A stretch of DNA of 64,000 bases from Lichenicola sp964247755 (GTDB lineage: Bacteria > Pseudomonadota > Alphaproteobacteria > Acetobacterales > Acetobacteraceae), in NCBI GenBank assembly GCA_964247755.1, contig CAXTVX010000004.1:1-64000 (forward strand), given 5' to 3'. The notes beneath the pieces were generated by a model. That model did no database searches, had not been told where the DNA came from, and was given only the letters and a program-made list of their open reading frames with translations. The position numbers and the translations under genes are program-made. Of the stretch, positions 42,072 to 51,090 are shown in pieces (position 1 is the stretch's first letter; every line of letters starts with the position of its first letter).

Positions 42072-44414
42072 TCAGGACGCGGCGCGCCTGCGCTTCATCG
42101 CCGGCACCGCAGTCCTGGCCTGCTGTCGGAGCACCGCCTCGATCCAGCCGTTCAGTGCCACCGTCAGCGCCTCCGCCTCGTCGCGCGCCGGATAGGCCTC
42201 GGGAAACCGCAACGCCAGCCAGCGCCAGGCGACCAGCCGCTTGTGCCGCTTCTCCGCCCGCTCCAGCTCGTCGCGCGAGGCACGGTCCGGCGGCGGCAGC
42301 CGGCTGCCGGACGGCACCGGCACCGCCCGTCCGGCGCCGTGCTCGGTGGCCCAGGCGGCCAGCCGCGGCACGCCGTTGTCGCGCTCGTCCACCGGGCACA
42401 TCGCGTAGGCCCAGCGTGTCGCGAGGTCGAGGCCTTCCACCCCTTCCAGCGCGGTCGCCACCTCGAACGCCTGGCTCATGTCGGCGAGCCGGTAGTGCGG
42501 GTCGTCGCGCCGCAGCACCGCGCGCCGGATCCGCGCCAGCACCCCGAACAGGCTGTCGGAGCCGATCTCCGCCGCCACCGCCTGCACGATGTCGGAGTCC
42601 GGCTGCACCAGCGGCCGCAGCTCGGCCTGCGGCGTCGGCGGTGCGGCCAGCATCGTCCGTATGAACGAGGGGCTGCCGGCACCGGCCAGCACCGCCACCA
42701 ACCCGGCCTCGTGCAGGCCATAGCGTCCGGCCCGGCCACCGATCTGCTTGATCTCGCCAGGCCGCAGGTCGCGGCTTTCGGTGCCGTCGAACTTGCGCAA
42801 GGCGGCGAACACCACCCGCCTGATGTTCAGGTTGAGCCCCATGCCGATCGCGTCGGTGGCGATCAGGATGTCGGCATCGCCGTCGTTGAACCGAGCCGCC
42901 TCCGCCCGTCGCACTTCCGGGCTTAGCGCACCGTACACCACAGCCACCCGACGCCCGCGCGCCTGCAGGGCCGCGCGCAGGTCCAGCACCTCCCGCCTGG
43001 AGAACGCGATCAGCGCGTCGCCGCGGCCGAGCTCGGCGAGCGGCACCGCCTCCGACGCCGCCACCAGCGGCCCCTTGCGCTCCAGGGTGATCTCGTCGAG
43101 CGGGTCGCCGCACAGCTCGGCGATCCGTCGCACCATCGGCACGCAGTCGGGCGAACCCAGCACGAACAGCTCGCGCGCCGGTGCGCCCATGATCGCCGCG
43201 GTCCAGGCGGCACCCCGCTCCGGGTCGTGCAGCATCTGCGCCTCGTCCACCATGGCGACCGCGACCGGGTTGTGCAGCGGGCACATCTCCACCGTGGCGG
43301 CGAGGTGCCGGCTGCCCGGCACGGTGATCCGCTCCTCGCCGGTGGCCAGCGACGCGGCCACGCCGCGCCCTTCCAGCGCCTCACGGAACTCGTGCGCCAG
43401 CAGGCGCAGCGGCGCCAGCGCCAGCCCGCTAGGGGACTGCGCCAGCCGCTCCAGTGCGGCGTAGGACTTGCCGCTGTTGGTCGGCCCGGTCACCAGGGTG
43501 ATGCGCCGGTGCAGGGCACGAGCGGTGGAGAAATGCGCCGCATAGCGGTCCAGCGCCGCCACCCGCGCCACCGCCGCGTTGGCCGCCCTGCCGCCCAGCA
43601 CCTGAGGCCGTCCGGACGGGTTCGGCGGCTCCTCGGCGCGCCAGCTCGCGACCTGCGGCCGCAGCCGGGCCAGCTCGGCCGGATCGAACTCCCAGCGCTC
43701 GCCGTCCGCCCGTCCCTTCTGCGGCACCCGCCTGGCGACCGGCAGCCGGTTCGCCGCCACCCAGCGCAGCGCCTCGCGGGTCGAGCAGCCGAGCAGCGCC
43801 GGCACCTCGCGGAACTCGACCAGGGAGCGTTCCCAGTCGCGCAGCCGCGCCACCTCCTCGCGCCGGCGGCCGCGCGCAACCGTGTCCGCCTGCCTGCGCT
43901 CGCGGCGGCGCGACTCCTCGCGGTTCAGGGCGGCGCGCACAAACGGCGCGTCGGGCGGCAGGTGCCACGCCAACGCGACGCTCCGCACCAGCATCTCGTG
44001 CTGCCCGGCCGACAGCACCCGGCCGCCGGCATCGAACAGCTCGGACAGCATCGCCTCCAGCGCCGCCTCCGGCTCGTCGCCGAACCCGCGCAGGCGCGCT
44101 GCCACCACCCGATCCAGTGCCGCGTGCAGTGCCGCGTCATCGGCCTCGGGATCGGTCACGTTGCCGGCTGCCGCTGCCGCGTCCTCGCGACGCACCCACA
44201 CCGCACCCGCGCGCTGCGACCAGTCCACCAGCCGTCCGGTCCAGCCCTTGCGCCGGATCTCGCACAGCGCGTCGCGGACCGCGTCGGCATCGGCCGGAAG
44301 CCGGCGCGCCACCAGGCGGCGGAGACGGTCGTGCTCGTTCGGCTGCAGGAGGAGGCCGGCCGCCGCGATGGCGGCGTCGGCCGGGGAGAAGGATGCGTCG
44401 GAAGGAACTGTCAC
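42072..44414 (-). CDS. Suv3-type DEAD/H-like RNA helicase
   Basis: 780 residues. Motif I VTGPTNSGKSYAALERL (about 307–323) has the GPTNSGKT signature of mitochondrial Suv3, motif II VDEAQML, then FSRREVLDLR, ILIATDAIGMGLNLNIRRV and IKQIGGRAGRYG (motif VI). The N-terminal 270 residues are a family-specific domain rich in Arg and Ala; the C-terminus also basic. In mitochondria Suv3 unwinds RNA for degradation with PNPase. A bacterial RNA turnover role is inferred. ATG 44414 begins MTVPSDASFSPADAAIAA. Same gene order with MYG1 may be of interest. Confidence 0.9.
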   Translation of the reverse strand: MTVPSDASFSPADAAIAAAGLLLQPNEHDRLRRLVARRLPADADAVRDALCEIRRKGWTGRLVDWSQRAGAVWVRREDAAAAAGNVTDPEADDAALHAALDRVVAARLRGFGDEPEAALEAMLSELFDAGGRVLSAGQHEMLVRSVALAWHLPPDAPFVRAALNREESRRRERRQADTVARGRRREEVARLRDWERSLVEFREVPALLGCSTREALRWVAANRLPVARRVPQKGRADGERWEFDPAELARLRPQVASWRAEEPPNPSGRPQVLGGRAANAAVARVAALDRYAAHFSTARALHRRITLVTGPTNSGKSYAALERLAQSPSGLALAPLRLLAHEFREALEGRGVAASLATGEERITVPGSRHLAATVEMCPLHNPVAVAMVDEAQMLHDPERGAAWTAAIMGAPARELFVLGSPDCVPMVRRIAELCGDPLDEITLERKGPLVAASEAVPLAELGRGDALIAFSRREVLDLRAALQARGRRVAVVYGALSPEVRRAEAARFNDGDADILIATDAIGMGLNLNIRRVVFAALRKFDGTESRDLRPGEIKQIGGRAGRYGLHEAGLVAVLAGAGSPSFIRTMLAAPPTPQAELRPLVQPDSDIVQAVAAEIGSDSLFGVLARIRRAVLRRDDPHYRLADMSQAFEVATALEGVEGLDLATRWAYAMCPVDERDNGVPRLAAWATEHGAGRAVPVPSGSRLPPPDRASRDELERAEKRHKRLVAWRWLALRFPEAYPARDEAEALTVALNGWIEAVLRQQARTAVPAMKRRRAAS

Positions 44415-44498
44415 GGCGCGGGATGTAGGGCGCGCGCCACCTGGTTGCGAGCGGGGTGCGGTTACCCTTCCGGCCTTCCTTGTCTAAACACGGCGTCC

Positions 44499-45917
44499 AT
44501 GCTCCCCGATCCCGCCCGACCGGCCGCCGCGCGCGGACGTGCCACGATCGCCCTGATCGTCGCCGTGTCCTCGTTCATGCAGAACCTGGACGGGGCGATC
44601 ATCAACACGTCGCTGCCGCCGATGGCGCGCTCGTTCGGGGTGTCCAGCGTGGCGTTGTCGCTTGGCATCACCGCCTACATGCTGGCCTCTGCGGCGGTGT
44701 CGCCGCTGGCGCACTGGCTGTCGCGCCGGTTCGGCACCCGCACGGTGCTGGTGGCCGCGGTGCTGCTGTTCACCACTGCGTCGGTCGGCTGCGGGCTGGC
44801 GCGCGGACTGCCCTCGTTCGTGCTCGCCCGCGTGGCACAGGGGATCGGCGGCGCGCTGATGGTGCCGGTCGGGCTGGCCGTGGTGATGCGCCACACCCCG
44901 CCGTCGGAAATGCTGCGGATCACCGCCTACACGGTGTGGCCGGCACTGCTGGCTCCGGTGATCGGCCCGGTGCTGGGCGGCGTGGTCACGCAGACGGTGG
45001 GCTGGCGCTGGAACTTCTGGCTCAACCTGCCGGTCGGGCTGCTCGGTGCCGCGGCGATGCTGCGCGTGATCCCGCAGGAGCGCGATCCCGAGCGGCATCC
45101 GCTCGACCTAGGCGGCCTCCTGCTGTGCGCGCTCGGGCTCACCTGCCTGCTGGCCGGGTTCCAGCGCTCCGCGAGTGGCGGCGGAGCGCGGACCGTGGCG
45201 CTCGGGCTGATCGCGGTCGGGCTGCTCGCCGGCTGGGCGGCGCTGCGCCACCTGCGCCGGCACCCGTTCCCATTGTTGTCGCTCGGCCCCCTGTCGCGGC
45301 CCAGCCTCCGCTACGCCTCGCTCTACCCGGGCGGACTGTTCCGCGCCGTGTTCTCCAGCGCGCCGCTGCTGCTGCCGCTGCTGTTCCAGCTCGGGTTCGG
45401 CCTGTCGCCGGCCGCCGCCGGGGGCTGGGTGCTGGTGTATTTCTGCGGCAACATCGGCATCAAGCCGGCGACCGCGCCGATCCTGCGCCGGTTCGGCTTC
45501 CGCTCCACCATGCTGGCGGACGGGATGCTGGTGATCCTGTCGCTGGCGGCGCTGGCGACGGTCACGCCGCACACGCCGAAGTCCCTGCTGGCGGCGCTGC
45601 TGCTGTTCTCCGGCGCCGTGCGTTCCATGCAGCTGACCGCCATCACCACGCTGGCTTTTGCCGATGTCCCCGGTCCGGAGCGAAGTGCCGCCTCCAGCCT
45701 GGTGTCGATGCTGCAGCAGGCTTTTTCCGCCGCCGGCGTGGCGGCCGCCGCCTTCAGCCTGTCGCTGTTCCAGGGGGTGTTCCACGACGCCACGGTGACC
45801 CTGCCGGAGCTTCATGCAGCCTTCTGGACCGCCGCAACGCTATGCCTGATCGGCACCCTTGGCATCGTGTGGATGCCGCATATGCTCGGGCGGGAAGTAA
45901 GCGGACATGGAGCGTAA
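44499..45917 (+). CDS. MFS transporter, DHA2 (EmrB/QacA-like) family
   Basis: 472 residues, about 13–14 membrane segments. Motif D1 region FMQNLDGAIINTSLPPMARSF (split here: QNLDGAIINTSLP) is the DHA2 signature, followed by RRFGTRTVLVA, ARVAQGIGGALMVPVGLAV and WRWNFWLNLPVGLLG. Drug:proton antiporters of this group export lipophilic compounds. It stands alone: the helicase gene is divergent upstream (84 nt) and nrdA converges downstream after 195 nt. No regulator or membrane-fusion gene is next to it. Confidence 0.9.
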   Translation: MLPDPARPAAARGRATIALIVAVSSFMQNLDGAIINTSLPPMARSFGVSSVALSLGITAYMLASAAVSPLAHWLSRRFGTRTVLVAAVLLFTTASVGCGLARGLPSFVLARVAQGIGGALMVPVGLAVVMRHTPPSEMLRITAYTVWPALLAPVIGPVLGGVVTQTVGWRWNFWLNLPVGLLGAAAMLRVIPQERDPERHPLDLGGLLLCALGLTCLLAGFQRSASGGGARTVALGLIAVGLLAGWAALRHLRRHPFPLLSLGPLSRPSLRYASLYPGGLFRAVFSSAPLLLPLLFQLGFGLSPAAAGGWVLVYFCGNIGIKPATAPILRRFGFRSTMLADGMLVILSLAALATVTPHTPKSLLAALLLFSGAVRSMQLTAITTLAFADVPGPERSAASSLVSMLQQAFSAAGVAAAAFSLSLFQGVFHDATVTLPELHAAFWTAATLCLIGTLGIVWMPHMLGREVSGHGA

Positions 45918-46112
45918 CGGCCGAGAACGCCTGGGTTTCGGATGCCTGGCTGACAGTGCTGCACGAGCCACGGGCTCATCACCATGACAGCAGAGCTGAA
46001 CAGCCGACAGTGACTGCGATACCTATCAAGCAAGCCGGATCGAAGGGCCTGGACCTTGCTCGCGAATCAAGGGGACGGGCTCTCACCCTTCCCCTTGTCC
46101 CGACGCGTCCCC

Positions 46113-48041
46113 TCACTGGCAGGCGAGGCATTCCTCGTAGTTGGTATTCTCCGTCCGTGCGGCCGGCACCACCGGTGCGGGCATGGCGATGCCCTCCATC
46201 ACGTCCACCTTGTTGAGCATGTTGCTCACCGTGTCGGCGCGCTGGATCGACAGCGAGCGGCAGTAGTACAGGCTCTTCAGGCCGCGCTTCCATGCCAGCA
46301 GGTGGATCTGGTGCAGGTCGCGCTTATGGATGTCGGCCGGCAGGAACAGGTTCACCGACTGGCTCTGGCAGATGAACGGCGTGCGGTCGGCGGCGTGCTC
46401 CACCACCCAGCGCTGGTCGAGCTCGAACGCGGTCTTGAACACGTCCTTCTCGTCCTGCGTCAGGAAGTCGAGGTGCTGCACGCTTCCCTTGGTGAGCGTG
46501 ATCGACGACCACACCTCGTCGGTGTCGCGCCCCTTCTGCGCCAGCAGCTTCTGCAGGTGCCGGTTTCGCACGGTGAACGAGCCTGACAGCGTCTTCTGCA
46601 GGAACACGTTGGCGGCGATCGGCTCGATGCCCGGGCTGGTGGCGCCGGTGATGATGGAGATCGACGCGGTCGGCGCGATCGCCAGCTTGTGCGAGAACCG
46701 CTCCATCACCCCGTAGTCGGCGGCGTCCGGGCAGGCACCCTTTTCTTCCGCCAACAGGCGTGACGCGGCATCGGCCTGCTTGCGGATGTGCGCGAACATC
46801 CGCTTGTTCCACACCTTGGCGATCACGCTCTCGAACGGAACGTTGTTGGCCTGCAGGAACGAGTGGTAGCCCATCACGCCGAGGCCCACCGACCGCTCGC
46901 GCGCTGCCGCATACTTGGCGCGCGCCATGTCGTCCGGCGCCCGGTCGATGAAGTCCTGCAGCACATTGTCGAGGAAGCGCATCACGTCCTCGATGAACAG
47001 CGGATGGTCCTTCCACTCGAACCAGGTCTCCAGGTTCAGCGACGAGAGGCAGCACACCGCGGTGCGCTGCTTGCCATACTGATCGATACCCGTGGGCAGA
47101 GTGATCTCAGCGCACAGGTTGGAGGTCTTCACCTCCAGGCCTGCCAGCTTGTGGTGCTCGGGGCGCGCGTTGTTCACGTGGTCGGAATAGATGATGTACG
47201 GCTCGCCCTGTTCCATCCGCGCCGTCAGCAGCCGGATCCACAGCGAGCGCGCCGACACCTTGCGTATGTGCGCGCCGTCCTTCGGGCTGACCAGCGCCCA
47301 CTCCTCGTCCGCCTCGACCGCGCGCATGAACGCGTCCGACACCAGGATGCCGTGATGCAGGTTGAGCGCCTTGCGGTTCGGATCGCCGCCCGTGGGGCGG
47401 CGCATCTCGATGAACTCCTCGATCTCGGGATGCCAGACCGGCAGGTATACCGCCGCCGAGCCGCGACGCAGCGAGCCCTGGCTGATCGCCAGCGTCAGGC
47501 TGTCCATCACCCGGATGAACGGGATCACGCCCGACGTCTTGCCGTTGGCGCCCACGTTCTCGCCGATCGAGCGCAGGTTGCCCCAGTACGAGCCGATGCC
47601 GCCGCCCTTCGACGCCAGCCACACGTTCTCGTTCCACAGGCCCACGATGCCTTCCAGGCTGTCGGAGGCCTCGTTCAGGAAGCACGAGATCGGCAGGCCG
47701 CGCGCGGTGCCGCCGTTGCTCAGCACCGGTGTCGCCGGCATGAACCAGTGCCGCGAGATGTAGTCGTAGATCCGCTGCGCGTGTGCCGCGTCGTCGCCGT
47801 AGTAGCTGGCCACCCGGGCGAACAGGTCCTGGTAGCCTTCACCGGGCAGCAGGTAGCGGTTGTCCAGGGTCGCCTTGCCGAAATCGGTCAGCAGTGAATC
47901 GCGCGACCGGTCCACACGCACAGGATGCCGATTCTCCATCTGCACCACGTCCACCAGCGTGCCCTGGCCGTTGCTTTCGTGGCCGCGCGGGTCGATCTCG
48001 TGCGTATCGGACACCGTGTTGGCGGCCTCGTCGAAGGTCAT
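46113..48041 (-). CDS. nrdA: Ribonucleoside-diphosphate reductase alpha subunit, no ATP cone
   Basis: 642 residues. Barrel motifs: MPATPVLSNGGTARGLPISCFLN with the first active-site Cys, LASKGGGIGSYWG, KTSNLCAEITLP with the radical Cys-Glu pair, CCLSSLNLE, and the C-terminal redox pair in EECLACQ. The usual N-terminal ATP-cone (about 100 residues) is missing, so dATP activity control at that site is not possible; NrdB here has no cone either. AGGAGA 7 nt before ATG 48041 decides the start. nrdB is 7.7 kb away on the same strand. Two candidate NrdR boxes lie upstream. Confidence 0.95.
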   Translation of the reverse strand: MTFDEAANTVSDTHEIDPRGHESNGQGTLVDVVQMENRHPVRVDRSRDSLLTDFGKATLDNRYLLPGEGYQDLFARVASYYGDDAAHAQRIYDYISRHWFMPATPVLSNGGTARGLPISCFLNEASDSLEGIVGLWNENVWLASKGGGIGSYWGNLRSIGENVGANGKTSGVIPFIRVMDSLTLAISQGSLRRGSAAVYLPVWHPEIEEFIEMRRPTGGDPNRKALNLHHGILVSDAFMRAVEADEEWALVSPKDGAHIRKVSARSLWIRLLTARMEQGEPYIIYSDHVNNARPEHHKLAGLEVKTSNLCAEITLPTGIDQYGKQRTAVCCLSSLNLETWFEWKDHPLFIEDVMRFLDNVLQDFIDRAPDDMARAKYAAARERSVGLGVMGYHSFLQANNVPFESVIAKVWNKRMFAHIRKQADAASRLLAEEKGACPDAADYGVMERFSHKLAIAPTASISIITGATSPGIEPIAANVFLQKTLSGSFTVRNRHLQKLLAQKGRDTDEVWSSITLTKGSVQHLDFLTQDEKDVFKTAFELDQRWVVEHAADRTPFICQSQSVNLFLPADIHKRDLHQIHLLAWKRGLKSLYYCRSLSIQRADTVSNMLNKVDVMEGIAMPAPVVPAARTENTNYEECLACQ

Positions 48042-48122
48042 GCCGTGTTCTCCTGGATGGTCCCGGCGATATCTGCCGGCCGCCGGAGGCGCCTCGTCTC
48101 CGGGCGGCCTCACAGCCTCACT

Positions 48123-48170
48123 ACGCTACATGTGGCGTTCCTTTCCTAGCCCGGCCACCACATTCGGTTC
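48123..48170. promoter_or_regulatory. Candidate tandem NrdR boxes upstream of nrdA
   Basis: Box 1, ACGCTACATGTGGCGT (48123–48138), has all six core NrdR positions (C-n-A-n-A-T-n-T-n-G) and is almost a perfect palindrome. Box 2, CCACCACATTCGGTTC (48155–48170), has five of six. The starts are exactly 32 bp apart, the three-turn spacing of known tandem NrdR sites. They lie about 80–130 bp upstream of the nrdA ATG. Confidence 0.6.
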
Positions 48171-48317
48171 CGATCGTGGCGCAGCAGCCATACCCGGCAG
48201 GCGGCACAGCCTTATCCGTCAACCGCCTAGACCGGGCGGCGCACCTGTTGCTGGAACGATCGAATGTTCGTGAATCGGGTCATGGCCCGGCCGAATCGCT
48301 CGTAACCCGCCTTGCCA

Positions 48318-48806
48318 TCAGGGCACAACCTGGGAGGGCATGGACTCTTCCGCCCGTGCCTTCAGGCCCTGCAGCCAGATCTGGTGATACTTGTGCATCC
48401 GGTCCGGCGCCAGCACGCTCTGCGCCCGGGCGCCGAGGCCGTTCTGGTTCTCCGCGGTCAGCACGTGGCTGCCCCCGTCCACCGGCTGGATCAGCCAGCC
48501 ATGGTAGACGTCCATGCCGAGCCCAACCCCGGTCCAGCCGATCCGCTCGAACGGCACGAATTCCGTGACCACCGACTCGATGTTCAGCCCGAACGTGGTC
48601 CAGCGGAACCGCGCTCCCGGCGACAGCTCGGTGGCACCACCTTCGACCTCCACGTCCCGGGCGTTCTCGTACCAGTCCGGCCAGGACCGCGCCCGCACCA
48701 GCCAGGCCCAGACCCGCTCTGGTGCGGCCTGGATCAGCAGCTCGTTGCGGACGTGCACCGCCGTAGCGTCCGGCCGGTAGGCCTCCGGCCAGTTGATCTC
48801 CGCCAT
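48318..48806 (-). CDS. SRPBCC-family (polyketide cyclase/dehydrase-like) protein
   Basis: 162 residues. The START/SRPBCC fold is seen in LLIQAAPERVWAWLVRARSW (about 26–45) followed by FRWTTFGLNIESVVTEF and GMDVYHGWLIQP and a long C-terminal helix. Hydrophobic ligand-binding proteins and aromatase/cyclases share the fold. AGGAGG 5 nt before ATG 48806 is excellent. It follows the radical SAM gene by 68 nt on the same strand, so it may belong to the arsenic locus or merely sit beside it. Confidence 0.85.
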   Translation of the reverse strand: MAEINWPEAYRPDATAVHVRNELLIQAAPERVWAWLVRARSWPDWYENARDVEVEGGATELSPGARFRWTTFGLNIESVVTEFVPFERIGWTGVGLGMDVYHGWLIQPVDGGSHVLTAENQNGLGARAQSVLAPDRMHKYHQIWLQGLKARAEESMPSQVVP

Positions 48807-48874
48807 GCGATCCTCCTGAAGGGTGTGCCCATGCAACGCCCGGCGGGGCGAGCGTTGCAACGCTGCGAATCCCC

Positions 48875-49843
48875 TCAGGCGCTGCAGCTCGCCCCGCCCA
48901 GCACGCAGAAGCGGGCGCAGTGCGGATGGTTGAGCGCCACCGTGCCCGCCGCCTCCCGCAGCGTGTGCCCCAGCAGCAGGTCGGGCAGCAGCGTGCAGGC
49001 CGCGACCGCTGGCCGCCCCTCGCCGCGCCGCTTCACCACCATGCGGCTGCTCGCGCACATCATCTGCTCCGGCCGCTTGCCGAGCAGGCCCCAGCAGGCG
49101 GTGGTGATCTCGGGCACGTCGGCGCCGCGGTCCATCTCCGGGAACAGCACCAGGACCGCCGGATCCCGCGCGTCCGATGCGAGCCCCAGCGATGCGAACA
49201 GCCGGGCATATCCGGCACGTGCCCCGGCTTCCGGCTCCGCGGCCAGGCGCCGCCCCGCCACGGACACCCGGAAGCCGTGCGACGCCAGCCAGCCGAGCCC
49301 GGCCAGCGCCTTGTCCCAGCTGCCTGGCCCGCGCTCCGCCTCGTGCACCGCTTCCGTGTGGTGGTCGAGGCTGACGCGCAGCCCCAGCCGGTCGCCGTAC
49401 CGGTCGCGCAGTGCCAGCAGCGCCGCCTCGTGGTGGCGCATCGGCTGCATGGCGTTGGTCAGCACCAGGGCCCGAGGGCCGCGCTGGAGCGTGTCATCCA
49501 GCATGGCCGGCAGGGCGCGGTTGAGGAACGGCTCGCCGCCGGTGAAGCCGACCTCCTCCACCGGCCAGCCATCCGCCTCGACCTCGTCCAGGAATGAGGC
49601 CACCTCGGCAGCGCTCAGGTAGACCAGCGAGTCGTTGCGCGGCGAGCTTTCGATGTAGCAGTTGGCGCAGGCCAGGTTGCACAGCGTCCCGGTGTTGAAC
49701 CACAGCGTGTGCAACGCCCGGAGAGCCACCGACGCCCGCACCTCGCCGCCCACGGTCCGCAGCGGATCGCGGAACTTGGCGGCATCGAGCGGGGTCCGGT
49801 CCGGGCGGAGAAACGGCGAGACCAGGGCGTTGGGGGAAACCAT
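48875..49843 (-). CDS. Radical SAM protein divergent from arsM (ArsS-like candidate)
   Basis: 322 residues. The cluster motif CNLACANC (Cys55, Cys59, Cys62) in TLWFNTGTLCNLACANCYIE, then VGFTGGEPFLN, puts it in the radical SAM superfamily. The C-terminus HPHCARFCVLGGASCSA holds three more cysteines, possible auxiliary-cluster or substrate ligands. Arsenosugar-forming ArsS enzymes are radical SAM proteins of similar size that attach the 5'-deoxyadenosyl group to dimethylarsenite; this protein is not a clear sequence match, so the role is inferred from being divergent from arsM, 82 bp away. GAGG 8 nt before ATG 49843. Confidence 0.8.
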   Translation of the reverse strand: MVSPNALVSPFLRPDRTPLDAAKFRDPLRTVGGEVRASVALRALHTLWFNTGTLCNLACANCYIESSPRNDSLVYLSAAEVASFLDEVEADGWPVEEVGFTGGEPFLNRALPAMLDDTLQRGPRALVLTNAMQPMRHHEAALLALRDRYGDRLGLRVSLDHHTEAVHEAERGPGSWDKALAGLGWLASHGFRVSVAGRRLAAEPEAGARAGYARLFASLGLASDARDPAVLVLFPEMDRGADVPEITTACWGLLGKRPEQMMCASSRMVVKRRGEGRPAVAACTLLPDLLLGHTLREAAGTVALNHPHCARFCVLGGASCSA

Positions 49844-49925
49844 GCTGCGATCCTCGGCCTTTCGTCCCTCACCTGGGGTCGGCCCGGCCGATTGCCAGCA
49901 CCCTCCCCGATCCGGAGCCGGACGC

Positions 49926-50981
49926 ATGAACATCGAGAACAGCCGCGACTACTACGGCCGCGTGCTCGCGGGCTCCGGCGACCTGCGCACCGACGCCTGC
50001 TGCACCACCGAGGCACCACCGCCGGCGGTGCGGCAGGCACTGGCCCAGGTGCACGATGAGGTGCGCAGCCGCTACTACGGCTGCGGCCTGGTCGCGCCGG
50101 ACGCGATCGAGGCTCTGCGCATCCTCGACCTCGGCTGCGGCAGCGGGCAGGACGCCTACGTGCTGGCCCAGCTGGTCGGCGAGCGGGGTTCGGTGGTCGG
50201 CGTCGACGCCACGCCGGAGCAGCTGGCGGTGGCCGAGCGGCACCTCGACTGGCACCGGACGCGGTTCGGCTACGCCCGCTCCAACGTGTCCTTCCTGCAC
50301 GGCGACATCGAGCAGCTGCACCGACTCCCGCTGGAACCGGGCTCGTTCGACCTCATCGTGTCCAACTGCGTGATCAACCTCGTGGCGGACAAGGGCGCCG
50401 TGCTTGCCGCAGCACGGCACCTGCTGCGGCCGGGCGGCGAGCTGTACTTCTCCGACGTCTACTGCGACCGCCGCGTGCCGCTAGCGCTGCGACAGGACCC
50501 GGTGCTGCACGGCGAGTGCCTGGCCGGGGCGCTGTACTGGAACGACTTCCTCCATCTGGCCCGGCAGGCCGGCTTCGCCGACCCACGCCTGGTGCGGGAC
50601 CGTCCGCTGGCGATCGACGACCAGGCGGTGGCCGCGAAGACCGGGCCGTTGCGCTTCTTCTCCGCCACCTGGCGCCTGTTCCGGCTCGACGGCCTGGAAC
50701 CCGCCTGCGAGGATTACGGCCAGGCGGTGCGCTACCGCGGCACGGTGCCGGGCGCCCCGGACCTGTTCCGGCTCGACAAGCACCACGCGATCGAGACCGG
50801 CCGTGTCTTCCCCGTATGCGGCAACACCTGGCGCATGCTGGCCGACACCCGGTTCCGGCAGCATTTCGAGTTCCTGGGCGACTTCGAGCGCCATCTCGGC
50901 ATCTTCGCCGGCTGCGGAACCACCCTGCCCTTCGACGGGCCGGGCGGCGGCACGGCCGCTTCGTCCTCCTCCTGCTGCTGA
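49926..50981 (+). CDS. arsM: Arsenosugar-type arsenite S-adenosylmethionine methyltransferase ArsM
   Basis: 351 residues. It turns arsenite into methylated arsenicals. DYYGRVLAGSGDLRTDACC (Cys25, Cys26) is the N-terminal signature of the arsenosugar-associated ArsM group; SAM motif ILDLGCGSGQDAYVLAQL; SNCVINLV carries Cys148 and GECLAGALYW Cys198, the arsenic-binding cysteines of ArsM. The C-terminus (SSSSCC) ends in two extra cysteines. GGAG 8 nt before ATG 49926. Divergent from the radical SAM gene, with a decayed insertion sequence downstream. Confidence 0.92.
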   Translation: MNIENSRDYYGRVLAGSGDLRTDACCTTEAPPPAVRQALAQVHDEVRSRYYGCGLVAPDAIEALRILDLGCGSGQDAYVLAQLVGERGSVVGVDATPEQLAVAERHLDWHRTRFGYARSNVSFLHGDIEQLHRLPLEPGSFDLIVSNCVINLVADKGAVLAAARHLLRPGGELYFSDVYCDRRVPLALRQDPVLHGECLAGALYWNDFLHLARQAGFADPRLVRDRPLAIDDQAVAAKTGPLRFFSATWRLFRLDGLEPACEDYGQAVRYRGTVPGAPDLFRLDKHHAIETGRVFPVCGNTWRMLADTRFRQHFEFLGDFERHLGIFAGCGTTLPFDGPGGGTAASSSSCC

Positions 50982-50991
50982 GAGTAGGGCA

Positions 50992-51090
50992 TCACCGGAT
51001 CAGGTTCGGTTACCTGACCGGTGAAGATGCTCGTCGAAGCGGAGAGCTGGACCGCAACCTCCGAACCAACGTGAACCGGTTGCGGTCCAG
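50992..51090. repeat. Two-hairpin dispersed repeat, copy B, fused to IS5 remnant
   Basis: Hairpin 1: TCACCGGATCAGGT (50992–51005) with ACCTGACCGGTGA (51012–51024). Hairpin 2: CTGGACCGCAACC (51047–51059) with GGTTGCGGTCCAG (51078–51090), perfect 13 bp. Matches copy A (39401–39498) in hairpin 1 and in the linker, while hairpin 2 differs in sequence but keeps its pairing. The right edge lies where the IS5-family transposase C-terminus begins (reading minus), so this may be an IS end. Confidence 0.8.
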
